Shown here piece after piece: positions 1 to 60,290 of a stretch of 64,000 nt of DNA. How positions within the stretch are numbered: the stretch's first letter is position 1; every line of letters starts with the position of its first letter. The position numbers were made by a program, and so were the translations under genes. The DNA lies in assembly GCA_036583965.1 (NCBI GenBank), contig JAZBQD010000001.1, positions 17,367,608 through 17,431,607 of the forward strand. Reading direction: 5' to 3'. This DNA comes from Prunella strophiata. Taxonomy: Eukaryota; Chordata; Aves; Passeriformes; Prunellidae. The notes below the pieces were generated by a model. The model made no database searches. It saw nothing but the letters and a program-made list of their open reading frames with translations, and was not told the DNA's origin.

Positions 1-881
1 TGTTATCTTTGAAAGGAGAAGCTGGCTCTGCAAGCCTCAGTACAACAATGGTGTTCTCACATGGGGGAAAGGCATTTCCCAGGATCACAGCTCCATCCTG
101 GGCTCCAGGCTCAAACAAACAGGCTCAGGAAAGCTGCTAGCAGCATCTGAGAGATTCTGGGATGCTGTTCCCTCCCTGAATCTGTGGGAGGTTTTATTTT
201 GCTCTGGTCTCCATTACAACTTTTTTTTCCCATCCCTTAGGAAGGACCTAAATATTGTCTTTCACAGTACAAAGGCAAATGCAAAGGAATATTAATTCCT
301 GGAAAGTTTCGCCTGGAGATTCAGCAGAGACAGAATAATTACCCTGGAAAATTCAGGGAAGTAGTTTCAAAGGACTTGCCATCCACATCATTATATAACT
401 TTTTTTTTTCTTTTACCAACATCATGCTAGAACCAAGTTTAAAGCCTCATGCCAACTTCTGCTGGCCTGGCTTTGGGAGGAAAGCAGCTGCAATGCCAGC
501 AAGGCAGTGGGCACATTCCCAGCCCCTCCAACAATGCCAATATTTATGTGACTCCTTTGGGCTTAGCAGCACATGCAGTGTAAAAGAGGAGCCCAGCCAC
601 AGCTGCAGGAGTCCCAACACAAAATGAAGAGCTCAGGTGTGTCCCTGAGCCACTCTGCTGCCTGACACTGGAGCAGCACAGGCAAATCTCAGCACAGCAC
701 CAGGGACCCAAGGGGCCTCTGAAGGGAAAAGGCTGCAAGCCATCCAGTGGCCTCTGGGACATTTGGTGACAAGCAGCTGACCTAAACTGATGTTACATCT
801 CTTGGTGGGGTTGCACAGACTGTTTTCCAGTGGGTGTGCTGCAATATGCTGTGCAAACATCACAGAAATTTTCATTTTGAT
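1..881. other. Non-coding flank, nothing recognised
   Basis: Unique-looking A/T-rich sequence in the 3' flank of CPXM2. The overlapping short ORFs on both strands have no recognisable protein similarity. Confidence 0.6.
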
Positions 882-1112
882 CAGAGGGATGGAGCACCTT
901 TGAGATGGAGCAGGCTGGGAGAGCTGGGGGTGCTCACCTGGAGAGGAGCAGCTCCAGGGAGAGCTCAGAGCCCTGCCAGGGCCTGAAGGGGCTCCAGAGA
1001 GCTGCAGAGGGACTGGGGACAAGGATGGAGGGACAGGACACAGGGAATGGCTCTCACTGCCAGAGGGCAGGGCTGGGTGGGATATTGGGAAGGAATTGTT
1101 CCCTGGGAGGGT
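882..1112 (+). repeat. CR1 LINE fragment
   Basis: A CR1-like stretch reading on the plus strand: ggagcacctt near the start, ctgaaggggctccagagagc, then ggactggggacaaggatgga, gggcagggctgggtgggata and gaaggaattgttccctggga. These match the 3' half of avian CR1. The extreme 3' tail is missing. Confidence 0.85.
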
Positions 1113-2535
1113 GACATTGCCCCTTGTCCTGTCACCAGCTGCCTGTATGCAATGTCCCTCTGCCTCCCTTCTATAACCCCCCTTAAGCTACAGAATAACC
1201 CAGAGACAAACAGCAAAGCTGGCAGCACTCTGAGGGGCAGAACTGATCCATGTTGAGTTTTTTCTGAACTTGGACAGAAAAGTAGAGCCAAGGTTGCACT
1301 TTCCTCAATATTTACAAAGTCCTACACTTTCTCAGGATTGCAAATTCTTGTTTTATCACTATCAGAAAAACCCCCAAGATTCAGAGTTTATAATACATAC
1401 AAAGTCATCATTTGTTAGTTTGTACAAGGCTACTTTTTCCTCCCATTTTTTCTGATCTAAAGATTGCTTTCAGTGCTTTGTCATCTGTCCTCATTTAATC
1501 CATTTCAGAATTTATCCTTGCAGCATGAAACGTTGCTGTTGATCCCATTAACTGTCTTCTAATAATTGCAGGGTTTAAGAAAGCTAAGGACAAAAACTTA
1601 CTGAAATTAAGCTTGAAATGAATAAGAACATGAAAAAAAATGAGTAGGAGTATGGTAATTACATGCTTATGACTGTGACATTAGGCAAAAGAAAACAGAG
1701 CAGCAGATGGTATCTGAATCTAAAGAAAAATGTAAATGATGATGAACTCACACCATTCCCTAAATAATGGTGTGTTTAGCAGCAGGTAGATGTTCCATGT
1801 AAAGAAGAAGTGCTGCCTGATAATTCAAGGACATACATCCAACCCAGGAGGGACATACCAGCATCCTTTATTAGATGAGAAGTCACTTTCTCAGTTTCTG
1901 TGTACTGCAGGGTCTCACTTTCCTGGCCATCTCTACCATTGTGCTTGTCAATAAACTCACATTAGTGCTGGTATTTGTCACTGGTAATCACATAAAGCAT
2001 CATCTTCTCCTGTGACCTTGGCAGCCTTAACACAGCAATTGCAGCCTGGGTGGGTTTGTTACAGATATTTTTTCCCCTAATTTGTCCCTTCTTTGCAATG
2101 CAAAAGAAAGAAGAGGAAGGGAATATATATATATATATGCATTTTTTTTCATATTTATATACTTCTATATTTGTAGCATCTATAAATATGTATGGCCCTT
2201 ACCAACATCTTCCTCCAAAGGAATACTACAAAGGCAATAAAATCTATTATCTGTTAAAAATTGGTCAATTAATTTTATAGAAGATATTAGTATTTCATAA
2301 TTAATCTCCACTTCTTCCAGATCAAGAGGACTGAAGGACTATTTCTGCCTAGCAGCAAACAATGAATATACATGGGCAGTGAGATCATCTCAGAAGAACT
2401 TGTAGTTACTTTGGATTGTTTTCTCCTCTATTTTTTGGCCACTGTTCACAGATTCCTTCCAGGGACTGGGGCAGGTTCTTGTTATGGTAAAAATGGGCAG
2501 AGTAGATGGAGGTGATTAGGTGACATAGACACTAC
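1113..2535. other. Non-coding flank with short AT microsatellite
   Basis: No gene recognised. A short (AT)n tract lies near 2124-2139. Confidence 0.5.
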
Positions 2536-2996
2536 TGATGGCTCAGGTTTTGGTTTTTATATTTTTCACATTCTGTGCTGCTTTAGTGTGTGGGGCTGAG
2601 CTTCACATCTGGGCATGGTGAGCTCTGTGCACAGAGCAGGGAGACAAAACAATTCCTGCTCCAGCTGGGCACCAAGGACAAATGATCCAAATCTCAGCCC
2701 AAGAGCACAAACAGCGTGGGCTGAGGAGAGAAAAACAAGCAGGATGGGACTGCAGGGGCTAAAGCTGGAATGGGACAATGAACTCCAAGATGCAAATGGA
2801 GCAGAGCTGATCACAGTGAGAGACCCCGTGCCTGGTTGTGCATTTTGTGCCCATTTTGGTTCATCTTGGGTGCAGCCCTGGCTGGGCTCTGGTGCTGCCC
2901 AAGGTGGATCCATGGAGGAGATCCTTTGAATAAATCCCTGCTTGATTCTGTAACTCTGTTCAGTCTCTGTTCTAGGTCAGCCTTCACAAGGCATCA
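2536..2996 (+). mobile_element. Solo LTR, copy 1 of a dispersed pair
   Basis: 461 bp starting TGATG and ending CATCA (inverted termini), flanked by the 4-bp direct repeat CTAC (2532-2535 and 2997-3000). A poly(A) signal AATAAA is at about 2929-2934. A strongly similar 457-bp copy is at 33279-33735. There is no internal retroviral sequence, so this is a solo LTR. A 4-bp target duplication suits a gamma-type (ERV1-like) integrase, but the family name is not established by inspection. Confidence 0.8.
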
Positions 2997-3764
2997 CTAC
3001 CTGTGCCTTTCTAATTTTACTTTTTCTTCCTCCACAACCCAAATTCCACCTGTGTTCCAAAACCTCCCTCAATTTCAGGAGGGAGGCAAATATCCAGGGT
3101 GGCCCCATGTGAGCTTCATTACACCATCCCAGGCTGTCTTACACCACATTTTCTCTTTTCCCTGTCCACCCCAGTTCCCAGCAGCTCTTCCCATGCCCCA
3201 CAGATGGGCTGGTGAGTTACAGCTCATTATTCCCTATATTTTGCTCCTTTTAATGGATGCAGGTGCACACACTGCTGCAGTGCTTTCCCCAGGAGCCCAC
3301 AGCTCTTCATCATCCTATTAAAGTGATTCCCTACTTGCCATCATTTTCACATTAAGATGATCTGCTTTGACTGCACACACAGAGATGTTCAAATTATTTG
3401 TTGTGAGCAGCTGATCAAATTTAGGTCTGTTTGCTCACCAATTACCCCCTGCCTGTCTGAAGGGTTAGAGAGCTGCCGAGTCACTGAAATTATCCAAGAT
3501 ATTTCAGGTATTTTGGGCCAGAGGGGCACCACTGTTGCTTACAGAGAGCTGATGTGACAAATGGTGGTGAAATGCCAAGGGGCACTGTGTAGGGGGCACC
3601 TTGGCTGGTGGCAATGCCTGATCTGCAGGAGGTTATCAGAGTTCTTATCAGCACTAATTCACGTGTGCACAGAGCAGCAGTGCAACAGGAGCAGCCCCAG
3701 TGCTAACCAGTGGCTCTGTGGACAGAGCACTGAGGTATTAAACCATTAAAAAAATATATTATTG
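2997..3764. other. Non-coding flank, nothing recognised
   Basis: No repeats or coding similarity recognised. Confidence 0.5.
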
Positions 3765-4345
3765 TCCCTGCTGTGGCCTCAGGACCAGGGCAGTGCCTGT
3801 CCCTTGTGCTGGGGTTGCTGTGGGACCTCAAATCCTTGTCCAGTTCTGGGTCCTTCACAAGAGGGGCACTGAGGGGCTGGAGGGTGTCCAGGGAAGGGAA
3901 CAGAGCTGGGAAGGGTCTGGAGCCCCAGGAGGGGCTGAGGGAGCTGGAAGGGGCTGGAGAATTGCTGAGGGAGCTGGGCAGGGGCTCAGCTGGAGAAAAG
4001 GGGGATCAGGGGGGACCTTGTGGCTCTGCACAGCTCCTGACAGGAGGGGACAGCCGGGGGAGTCGGGCTCTGCTCCCAGGGAACAGGGACAGGAGGAGAG
4101 GGAACGGCCTCAGGCTGGGCCAGGGCAGCCTCAGGGTGGATATTTGGGAACAATTTCCTCATGGAAAGGGCTGCCCAGCCCTGGCACAGCTGCCCAGGCA
4201 GGGGTGGAGCCCCCACCCCTGGAGGGATTTAAAGCTCTGTGGATGTGGCACTTGGGGACATGAGGACACAGCCTTGGCAGGAGGAATGGTTGGACTCAGA
4301 GACCTCAGAGGGCTTTTCCAGCCTGAACAATTCTGTTACATGAAA
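3765..4345 (+). repeat. CR1 LINE fragment (long, near 3' end)
   Basis: The plus-strand CR1 signature includes cactgaggggctggagggtg, the aggaggggacagccgggg region, gatatttgggaacaatttcc, and ends near aatggttggactcagagacc then cttttccagcctgaacaatt. The open reading frames across it are remnants or shadows. Confidence 0.9.
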
Positions 4346-7300
4346 GGCTCTATAAATTTAAGAAGATACCTCAAATTATATTTTTATTAGTAGTTTGTTT
4401 CCAGCAGCACCCACAATGTGCTGGACCTTTCATGAACATCCAGGTGTGGATGGCTCATGAACTTTGATGTAGAAAATTCTCCTATTTTCCCAGTGGGAAT
4501 CAGATAAAGAGTGACTCTTGGCAAGCTTTGGGATGCTGATAAGTCTATCAAGTGCAGTGCCAAAGGGTCTGGGCAGTTTTATCTTGGTATCAGCATCCTT
4601 TGTATGGGTTTAGCAGATGAGAATCTGTTGTTTCCTCTCTAAAGTCTCTTTACAACCTGGCACGAACTGTGGCCAAATTCCCAAATATTTCAAGGTGACA
4701 TTTTCAGATACACAAGTCACAGGAGACTCTGGGGTTTCATCAGCAGGGTGGGGCCTTCTGTTTTGTTTGTTTTCTTTTTCCTTCTTTTCTTTTTTTGGAT
4801 GGTGGGAGGGATGTTATAACCACTATTTTACTGAGTTCTTAGGCTCACTGAAATTCGAGGAGATGCAGTCAGGGAAGCAGATAAACACTGGGGACTCCTA
4901 CACTCTGCTCTGACTGTTACTATATTAAGGCTGCATTTGTACAATTTGGGGTTTTAATGTGGAACAATTGGCAACTCTGCAGTGCTGATGCCTCCTGAGG
5001 GCTGCCTGCCCTCTCATTTCTTGTGTGCCTACACAAACACACACCCCACTGCTGCTGTGGGTCACAGAGATTCATTTCTACTTCATTTTTTTAACACCCT
5101 GATTTGCTCCTTGCTCCCCCTCCATCGTTTATAATTTTCTTTCTAATAACAGGCATTTATTTTATTTTAAATTGGAAATGGGTGACATCAGCATCCTCAA
5201 CATTTCAATCAACAATTGATTGTCAAATCACAAACTCATTGAAGGGATGCTGCTCTGACCATCCCATTTCCTACCCTGGGCTTTTATCAGCTTTGAGGTC
5301 CTTTGGTGTGGAAAAAAACCCACTCAGCTTTCTGCCAGATCCCAAATTTCAGAGTCATTTTCTGCTTGATGATAAACTCTTTATCAGGGTTTGCTGATAT
5401 AATATTGAAATATAATTTGCCACCATCTGCTTCTGAAATCTCTGGCCTGGACTGGCAATCCTGAAATGCCACCACTTATGATGTCCTTTTTGTTCACCTC
5501 AGTGGCTTCTTCAGGAACATGGACTGCTTGAAAATTCAGGAAAAAGCAAATTCCTTCAGGAAAAATAGGGGACTAGAAGATTTCAACTGGAATCCAGAAT
5601 TCAACTGGAATCTTCTTTTCCATCTGTCAGTTTTCCCTCTGTAATAGAGGTTCTGTTTCTCCCACCCCAATCTCACACTTTTTCTGGTCTCATTTCCCAA
5701 AAAATCTACCAAGTTCCCTGCAGAATGCAGGGATGATTTCTAGGGAAGCTCTATTGATTTATATTTATATTAAATCAATCATGCAGCAGTCAAGGTCTTA
5801 ATAATATATCTAAAGACTGTGATAACCTGAAAAGTACCCTCTGGAGACTCATCCTGTTTTAAGAATGATACTTTACTCTGCAGCTGAGATGGAAATCAGC
5901 AATTAATTTCTATGGACACTTTCATTAGTGAGAAACAGATTTTAAAATGTTGGATTTTCTCCAGATCAGGTGTGTTCTGCACACAGTGCTGAGGGTGCAT
6001 TGACTGAGGGTGGACAGGACCATCAGTGCCCAAATTTACAGTGACTCAGAGTCATCAAACTGCTCCTTGAAGAACTTTTTAGGGCAAAAAGTCACAGAAA
6101 GTGTGTAAGTAAAAGCAGATAAATACCTCTGAGGAACAGCTCTCAAAGTTCTAACACTCAAGAATTTGTTTTAGTATTTTAAAATGACCATATAGCAACC
6201 AACAGTAGCAAAGCCCATTAGAATTAAACTGAATAAGGAGATTTAACAGCTCATGTCTCTCTGGTGGAGCTGTTGATTGTCGTGGTCCTTCAGTGCAATC
6301 GTTGGGGTTGGATGTTCCCAGAAATCATTCTGTTCATTACAGTGGCTCCAGCTGCCCTTCATTAGCCAAATATAGAAAAATAAGGCAGATACAGGGTGGA
6401 TCATAGAAACAGAATCAGTTTTCCCTTCACCTCCCATTCCTCTCCCAAGTATTCTGTAAATTCACCTGTTCTGCTTGTGAGGACAACCTTGGAGTCAGGA
6501 GATGATCCCTGAGCTGAGCCAAACCCAAATTAATGATTCTGTTCCCCTGTGAGTTCCAGGGCTCACAAAACTGTAATAAATAGAAATGTGATTTTACCAC
6601 TTTTTACACTGAGGCCATGGAACCAGATGCAGATCTTTGTGGAAAGAAAGATTTCAGATTTCAATCCCCCTGGTCTGCTTAGGTGAGATGATGCTGCCAT
6701 TGCTCTTTATTAACCCAGGTATTGAATTTCTGTCACATCTAAACCACAAAAAAGTAATTCCATTTCTCATATTTGTACTTGCTGACAATAAGGCTGGATG
6801 AATATTTAATCTTTAAATGACAGTTTACTCTGAATGCTCTTTTTTGTTGCTTTTGGGACAGCAGAGTTAATAAGAATGATTGGGCTGTTGACATAAGTGA
6901 TTTATTAGAATTTTAGAAAGCAGCTGCTGCAAATTAAGGGAGAGAGTTAATGACTAGAATAATTAAAATATCAGGTGGCTGAGATTACTTAGTGCAATAA
7001 TAGGTGGGAGTTGTTACTGTTTTCTCTAAACACCACAGTATTTCAGAATACACAGAAATGCTCTTTTGTAGTGTTTTGGTGGAAAAAAATCACTTTCAGA
7101 AGTGCTGCTGTGATGTGAAAATCCAGGTGTTCTCTGCTGGCACCCCAGCCATGCTCCAGGGACCTTCCCTGATGAAGGCTGCACCTTCCCCTGGGAGAGG
7201 CAAATGCTTGAAAGGGGCTCTGGTCTGAATCAGTTTGGTAAAGAGCAGAAAACTGTTGGATTTTGGTTAATCCAGCCTGTGGAAATCACCCAACACCAGC

Positions 7301-9049
7301 GAGGGAGAGGGGGATTGAACACCTCTGAGTGACACCCAGCAGGTGAACAAAGGCACTCAAACCCCTGAAAAGGCAGAATAAGTATTAAAAACATGCACCT
7401 GTAAAGTACCTTTGTGTTCACTGCCTGGGGTTCTTTACAAGCTGTCAAAAATCCAATTATTGTCATTTTTTTACTGATGAAAGCACTCATTTGCCTATTA
7501 AGTTGAAATGTACCAGCCAATAATTGTTGATGTGTGAAATTTGTGAAATGTATAAAAATATCTATTATGTGCCTAATGAGAAAAACTGAGATGATAATGA
7601 AACTGAAGCATTTAAGCAGTATTTTAAATTGTAATAGAAACTGTAATCTCCATCAAAATCAAATTGAGTCTCTTGTCAGGTCAAGAGGACAGAGAAGCCA
7701 CAAAAGTGATCAACAAATTGTTCTGCAAATCTCAGTGTGGACATTGGTGGATTTGTAAACCTCACCTAGCTATAAAGTGACCATGGATGCTGCAAAATGT
7801 TGATTTTACCAATGGAAGATGGCAGAGAAGGGTTAGTTAGAGAGAAGATTGCATTCACTGTTATGGCCTCATTGAATGCAAATTTTTCTGCTAAAAAACC
7901 TTACAACATTACAGTGAAATACAAAAATGTCATCTGAAGCTTAATGACCTTCAAAAAGAAATTAAAGACCAGTAAACACTTCAGATTAAGTGTATAGACG
8001 TGATTTAAACTTGGAATATTAAGGAGATGTCAGAAGAAAACACTAAAACTTCTAGAAGTTAATCACTGGGAGCCAAGAGGATTCACAGCTGTTTATTAAG
8101 GACTGGAAAGAGCCAAAAAAATCCGGTTGTCTCTGTGATAACACAAAGCAGCACAGCCAAAAGTGGTCCTAAAGTACCCATGAAATCAAGGGTAAAAATC
8201 ACTGATTCTTTCTCCAGGTGTGCAGCTGCTGCAGTAGGAGAGGAAAAGGGCTTTGTAAAGTTGTGTCCTTGGGGAGTGGAAGCAGCAGAGCTTCCCTGGG
8301 CTCTGGCTGGAGGGCTGGAAGCTGTGCACAGAGCTGGCTGTCCTGCAGCAGGAGGTGATGCCACCACAATTCCTACAATTTGTCTCTGCTTTTACACTTC
8401 CCCCTCAGGCTCAGGGCTGCTGTCTAAATTCACTCAGAGCCTGGTGACAAATTAAAAGGTAAAAAAGCTCCAAACTTGGGCTTTTTCAGACTCACAGCAA
8501 AGGTATGTCATGCCAGTTTTTAAAGGTTTTAATTAGTGGAAGGCATTGCTGTGAATCCACCTGTGCTCTGTTTCAAGTTCATCTCTGTTTTGGTGTTTCT
8601 CATAAAGGTCAAGCACCTGCCAGATGTGACAAAAGAGACAAGGAAACCTGGCTGGATCTCTGTCACTCACTGCTGAAATCCACTTTGGGGAGATGTCCCA
8701 AATTTGTGAAAATAACGAGCTGAAGTTAGAGGAAAAAACCCACAACTATACATGGAAAGAGAAGGGAAAGTAGATTGTGACAGAAGCTGAAAATATGTGA
8801 CAGCTTAAAATATCCAATGAAAAAAATGTATTTCCTAACTAGCACAGACAATTATTTCATTCACATTCATTTTCATCAGTGTTTTACCCACACAAAGCTC
8901 AACCTCCTGGTAAAGCCATACTCAGATATTCCTAAAACTCTTCTGCTGCCAGTAAATTAAACTTGGATTGGAGATTATCAACTGACACCACATTTCTACC
9001 AACGTGTATAAGCAGATATTTCTGTAGATTCCCAACCTGATTCACCCAT
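4346..9049. other. Non-coding flank, unique sequence
   Basis: 4.7 kb without recognisable gene or dominant repeat. The segment around 6780-6990 is dense in ATTA/TAAT and CAGCTG words and looks like a possible conserved non-coding element. A 28-bp motif at 7576-7603 recurs at 9236-9263. Confidence 0.45.
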
Positions 9050-9180
9050 CTCTGGAAGTGTCCAAGGCCAGGTTGGACAGGACTTGGAGCAACCTGGGAT
9101 TGTGGAATGTGTCCCTGCCATGGCAGGGGTGGAATGAGATGGATTTTGAGATCCTCCCAACCCAAACCAGTCTGGGATTT
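9050..9180 (+). repeat. CR1 LINE 3' end fragment
   Basis: Plus-strand CR1 tail: aagtgtccaaggccaggttg, gacaggacttggagcaacct, ccctgccatggcaggggtgg, then cctcccaacccaaaccagtc. Confidence 0.9.
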
Positions 9181-12020
9181 GCAGGTACTGAGAGCTGTGT
9201 TTGAGAGGCTACTGCACTTGTGGTGATCAGGCTGGATGAGAAAAACCCAGATGATAATGAAACCAATAAAATGAGCAGCTGGAAAACCTGACAGGGATGG
9301 TTAAGGAGAAGCCAGGCAGCTCCCAAGGTGTTCTGTGATTGTCAGGGCTCTGCATGGGAGCAGATGACTGATGGTTGGCATTATCAAGCAGAGTGGAGTA
9401 TCTCCTGTTTTAACCTTTCATTTGTTTAACCTTTCCTGTGTGGGTGAGGCTGTGCAGCTGAATTTCTTATTACTTGGAAGGGATTGTATTTTTCTCTTTT
9501 ATATCAGGGATGATCAAGATTCAGCAAAGTTCTCACATAAGAGAACTGCCATAAGCTGTTCAAATGGATCTGCAATTACAAAAGGGCTGAATCCACCCTC
9601 AAGTTTTATTTCTTGGCATCTCTGCAGGGCTGTCTGTTTTCCTACAACATTAAAAGGTTAAAAGGAAAAGAGATTTAAAGCACAGACTTTAGAAAAAAAA
9701 AAAAATTACCTGTTCTAAAGAGGTGAAAAGGCAGCTAAATAGTAAACATTGGTATCCAGATTTACTGGTTTGTGATTTGCATGTGTCTGAAGGTAAAATA
9801 ATGGTGCTTTCTCAAAGGAAAGGAACATTTTAACTCCCAAGTGCATAACTACAGCAGTAAATGGGGCACACATCAGTTTGCCATCATCACATCCAGGGCA
9901 GGCATAAACAGCACGAGATATTCACACATCTGATATTCCTGGTGAAACTCCTTGGAGCCTGAGTGTTTTCCAGTGCTGGACAATCAGAAAATAATTGCAC
10001 AGACAAGTCCACTTGACAGCTATTAGGCCATTTATTTAGGAATGCCTGGACTAAAATGGAGTAAGGTCACCTGCATTAGTCCCAGTTCTGCTGTGCCCAA
10101 ACTCGTGCAAGCACTAGTGACAGCCAGGAAAGAACACCAAAGCCACTGTCCCCAGCACCTGAGGCCTTCAGCAATCAGAGTCCATCCAGTCTCAGCCAAC
10201 AGATGTCCAAGAATTCCCCATCAAATCCATTTCTTGTGATCAAATGAAAAATAATTTCTCATAGGAAGAACCTCAGTTCTGGGAGCAAAGCACAGGAACC
10301 TCAAGGTTTGTAAAGTTAAACTCTCACATCATTGTCTCAAGGTGGGAATACCTCACCTGCCAGGACTAAAACAGTGGTTTCCACCTTCAATCCCATTTAA
10401 ATTTGGCTATTTTGTTCCACTTTTGCCAGTGCATTCCAACCATCCACTCCAGAGAGAATCCACCCAAAAAACTCCATTCTTAACCCAAAAAATCTCATGT
10501 TCTCTTGATCTATCATGATGGTCATAAAATCTACATCAGCCAGTGAACACATCAAATTTAACTGCAAGCAAATTGTCTGCTGTCATTACTCCATATTCCA
10601 AAATTATTTCACTTTGTTACCTGCACAAAGATATCATTAATCCCTTCCCACCTCTCAAGAAAAAAAAATATCCCTTCTTGACAAACTGCAGTTATATTTG
10701 CTATACAAAATATATGGCAATCTGTACAGGATGCTGTAAGGGTGCAGAGAGGGTGAAATTAGTAAAATATAATTCCACATGATGGAATGATTGGATGAGT
10801 TGTTTACTTCTATTACTTAATTGAAATGATACTGACTTGGAGGCATTCCATAATTTCAGTTACAGAGAATTAAAAGTGCACTCTGCTGTTTTATTGGAGC
10901 CTTTGCTGTTATTTAATGGTATCTGCAGAACAAGCATGGGCTGAAATTGCCTAAGAAATTTAGGAATATGATTATTTTCCATGCAAGGGCTCATGATTTT
11001 ATGTTTTTCATTCTGCAGTCGTTCACCTTTCATGTGTTTCCAAATTCCTTGAAAATAAAAAAAATAATTAATACAGATGGCACATGGTATTTTTACAGTA
11101 ACTTTTCTACTCTGCTTTATTTTTTTCTCAGTTTCAATGATATTTTGCTGAACGTCTTTTCCAAGAATCCTATCAAACTGGCAAAAACTGTAAATAGCAA
11201 TCAAAATGTTTAAAACAGAATTGTATTTGGAAGAGTATGCTGCAGTCTGCTACCAAGCATGTTAAGAGATGTTTATTTAGCCACAGACTGGCTAAAATCA
11301 GGCAGCTGACTCTGTTTTTTTAGGTATAATTTAGGTCATAACATTGAAGCTAATGGAGCAAAGTCGTATTTTCACCAGCTGGCACTTTGCCCAGTGTTGA
11401 TTCTTTCCTAGATGTGCTCTGCATCTTTCCTGAACCTCAGTCCTGTCCTGCTGTACAATTTTACTACTCAAAAGCCAACAATAAAGCAGAACTCCTGCTC
11501 CCAAAGAGGCAGAAGGCCAGAAAAGCAGCAGCAAGAGGAGCAGGCCTGCAGAGGAGCCCAGAACCTTGCATGTCACAGGAGACAGTGGCATGAGAAGTGC
11601 AGGAGCACAAAAGGCACTTCAAGTCAGGCCAAAAATTAAGAAAAAATATGGTATCAGAGGATTTGTGAATTAAGCACCTCTCAGTGGCTAAGCCTCTCTC
11701 ATACATAACACAAGTGGCTGTATCCTCAGGAAAAGCTTTTCAGGTCCTTCTCCCACATCAAGGAAGAATTGCCACACCACAGTGGTCCTGATCCCAAAAC
11801 CTTTTTGTCAGGTTTAGTTCATGGAGTAAAATTGCAGCCTTAAAAAGCCAGAGGGGAAAACACTCCTGGCATTAAACTCTGGCAGCACAAAGCATCCTTA
11901 AATCTAAACAACCCAAGCAGGAGAGCAAAGGTGGGTTATTCACTGCAGGCTTTTTTTCCTGAAATATAGTGCTTATCAAAAGGGGAACTTTCAGAGAAAG
12001 AGAGAAATTTTGACACAAGT
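9181..12020. other. Non-coding 3' flank of CPXM2
   Basis: No gene recognised. Candidate minus-strand AATAAA signals at 11277-11272 and 11121-11116 could mark distal 3' ends of CPXM2. The ORFs on both strands at 10860-11213 are low-complexity chance frames. Confidence 0.45.
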
Positions 12021-12514
12021 TTTAATCACATTAAACAGAAATTGTCTCCTCTCAGCTTTTCCTCTCATAAGAGAATAAAACATAAAGAGTGTCAAAACTT
12101 TTCTGAGTTGCAAAAATATACCAATTTCATACTTTAGATATGTTTTTCAATTTTTCATTCAGAACACTTCCTTATAATTATCTCTTTTATGTTGCTGTTG
12201 TTTTTTTATCCTTTCTCTTCAATTTTTAAAGAAAACAGACTGACAAAGGATTAAACAACCCAACAAGCAAAACATTTCATTCCAGCTCAACTCAAAACAC
12301 CTTCCTCCATTCTCCCTGTCCCTCCCCTCAACCGGGGGCTCCTTTCGGTTCGACTTGAACTTCATTACTGATTCTTTTCCCACCAAAAATGAGAACCCCC
12401 CCAGCTTCCACAAACAGAAAGGCCTCGTGCAGAGAAAAAGGCATGAAGAGATGGGCTAAGTAACTCTCACTACGACTACAGCCAGGCTGAGAGAAGCAGA
12501 GCTGGCGCCGAGCT
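12021..12514 (-). other. CPXM2: CPXM2 3' UTR (proximal extent uncertain)
   Basis: The sequence after the TAG stop on the minus strand must begin the 3' UTR. The first canonical-type poly(A) hexamer I see is ATTAAA at 12026-12021, about 490 nt past the stop. AATAAA occurs at 11277-11272 and again at 11121-11116. Which one is used cannot be decided by eye. Confidence 0.4.
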
Positions 12515-59421
<46,907 letters not shown>

Positions 59422-60139
59422 TTAAATTTTAATTGAACAGGAAAAAAAAAAAAAAAACCAACCCCAACAGAACAACAGAAAACAAACAAGTATTCAAAGT
59501 TTGTGGATTTCGGCAGTGCCAAGCTGGCTGGGATAAAGGAGCAGGGCAGTGCTGAGGGCAATGAGGAATGGCAGTTCTCAGAAAATCAATGAGGCAATGC
59601 AGATTTACACTGTTTGCAGGGGCTCAGATAGTTATTGCTGCTTGCTCTGTGCTTCAGTTTTTCACAGATATGCACAGCATTTCCTGTCAAGTGCTTTTCA
59701 CCAGTAAAACGCCCTTTTTATTTTCCTTTTTGGTGTTTTATTTTTCATCTCTTGCTTGGATTTTTTTTTTTTTTCCTCCCTGTACTCATTCCAAGCTACT
59801 GTATGAAATTATGTTTCTAATTAAAATCTCTTCTGGAAATTTCACTCAGAGTTCCTCCCATTGCACAATAGCATCTGTTCCAGAGGTCTGGGAGCCCAGA
59901 GAGAGCTGAGCTCTGCAGAGGTGGTGATTAAGCACAAACAGAACAATTTTGAACCAAGGACCATCTCTCTAAGCCCCAAATTCTGCACATCCTTGAGGAC
60001 AGAAAAGCAAATGCCATTACTTCAGCAAAGCAGTGCTTGGAGCTCTGCCTTTGGAAGATAAGAGGTTGGGGAAAATCAGTTTTGTGATTATCAGACAAAT
60101 ATTTGGCTTTTTAATCACTCACCAAAATGTCAAAGTAGG

Positions 60140-60290
60140 AAAGAATCATTTATGTTGGGAAAGCCCTCGAAAATCATCAAGTCCAACCATTCCCTCAGCA
60201 CTGAAATGTTCACCACTACTGTCCCCAAGTGCCACATCCACCTCTGCTAAATCCCTCCAGGGATGGGGACTCTGCCCTGGACAGTGGGAT
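60140..60290 (-). repeat. CR1 3' end fragment
   Basis: Reverse CR1: gaatcatttatgttgggaaa, gaaaatcatcaagtccaacc, aaatgttcaccactactgtc, ccaagtgccacatccacctc, ctccagggatggggactctg. Confidence 0.9.

Noticed and set aside
3793..4390. Long overlapping plus-strand ORFs (156 and 205 codons)
   Set aside because: They lie wholly in a GC-rich CR1 fragment and have no reverse transcriptase motifs; chance frames in a truncated 3' end.
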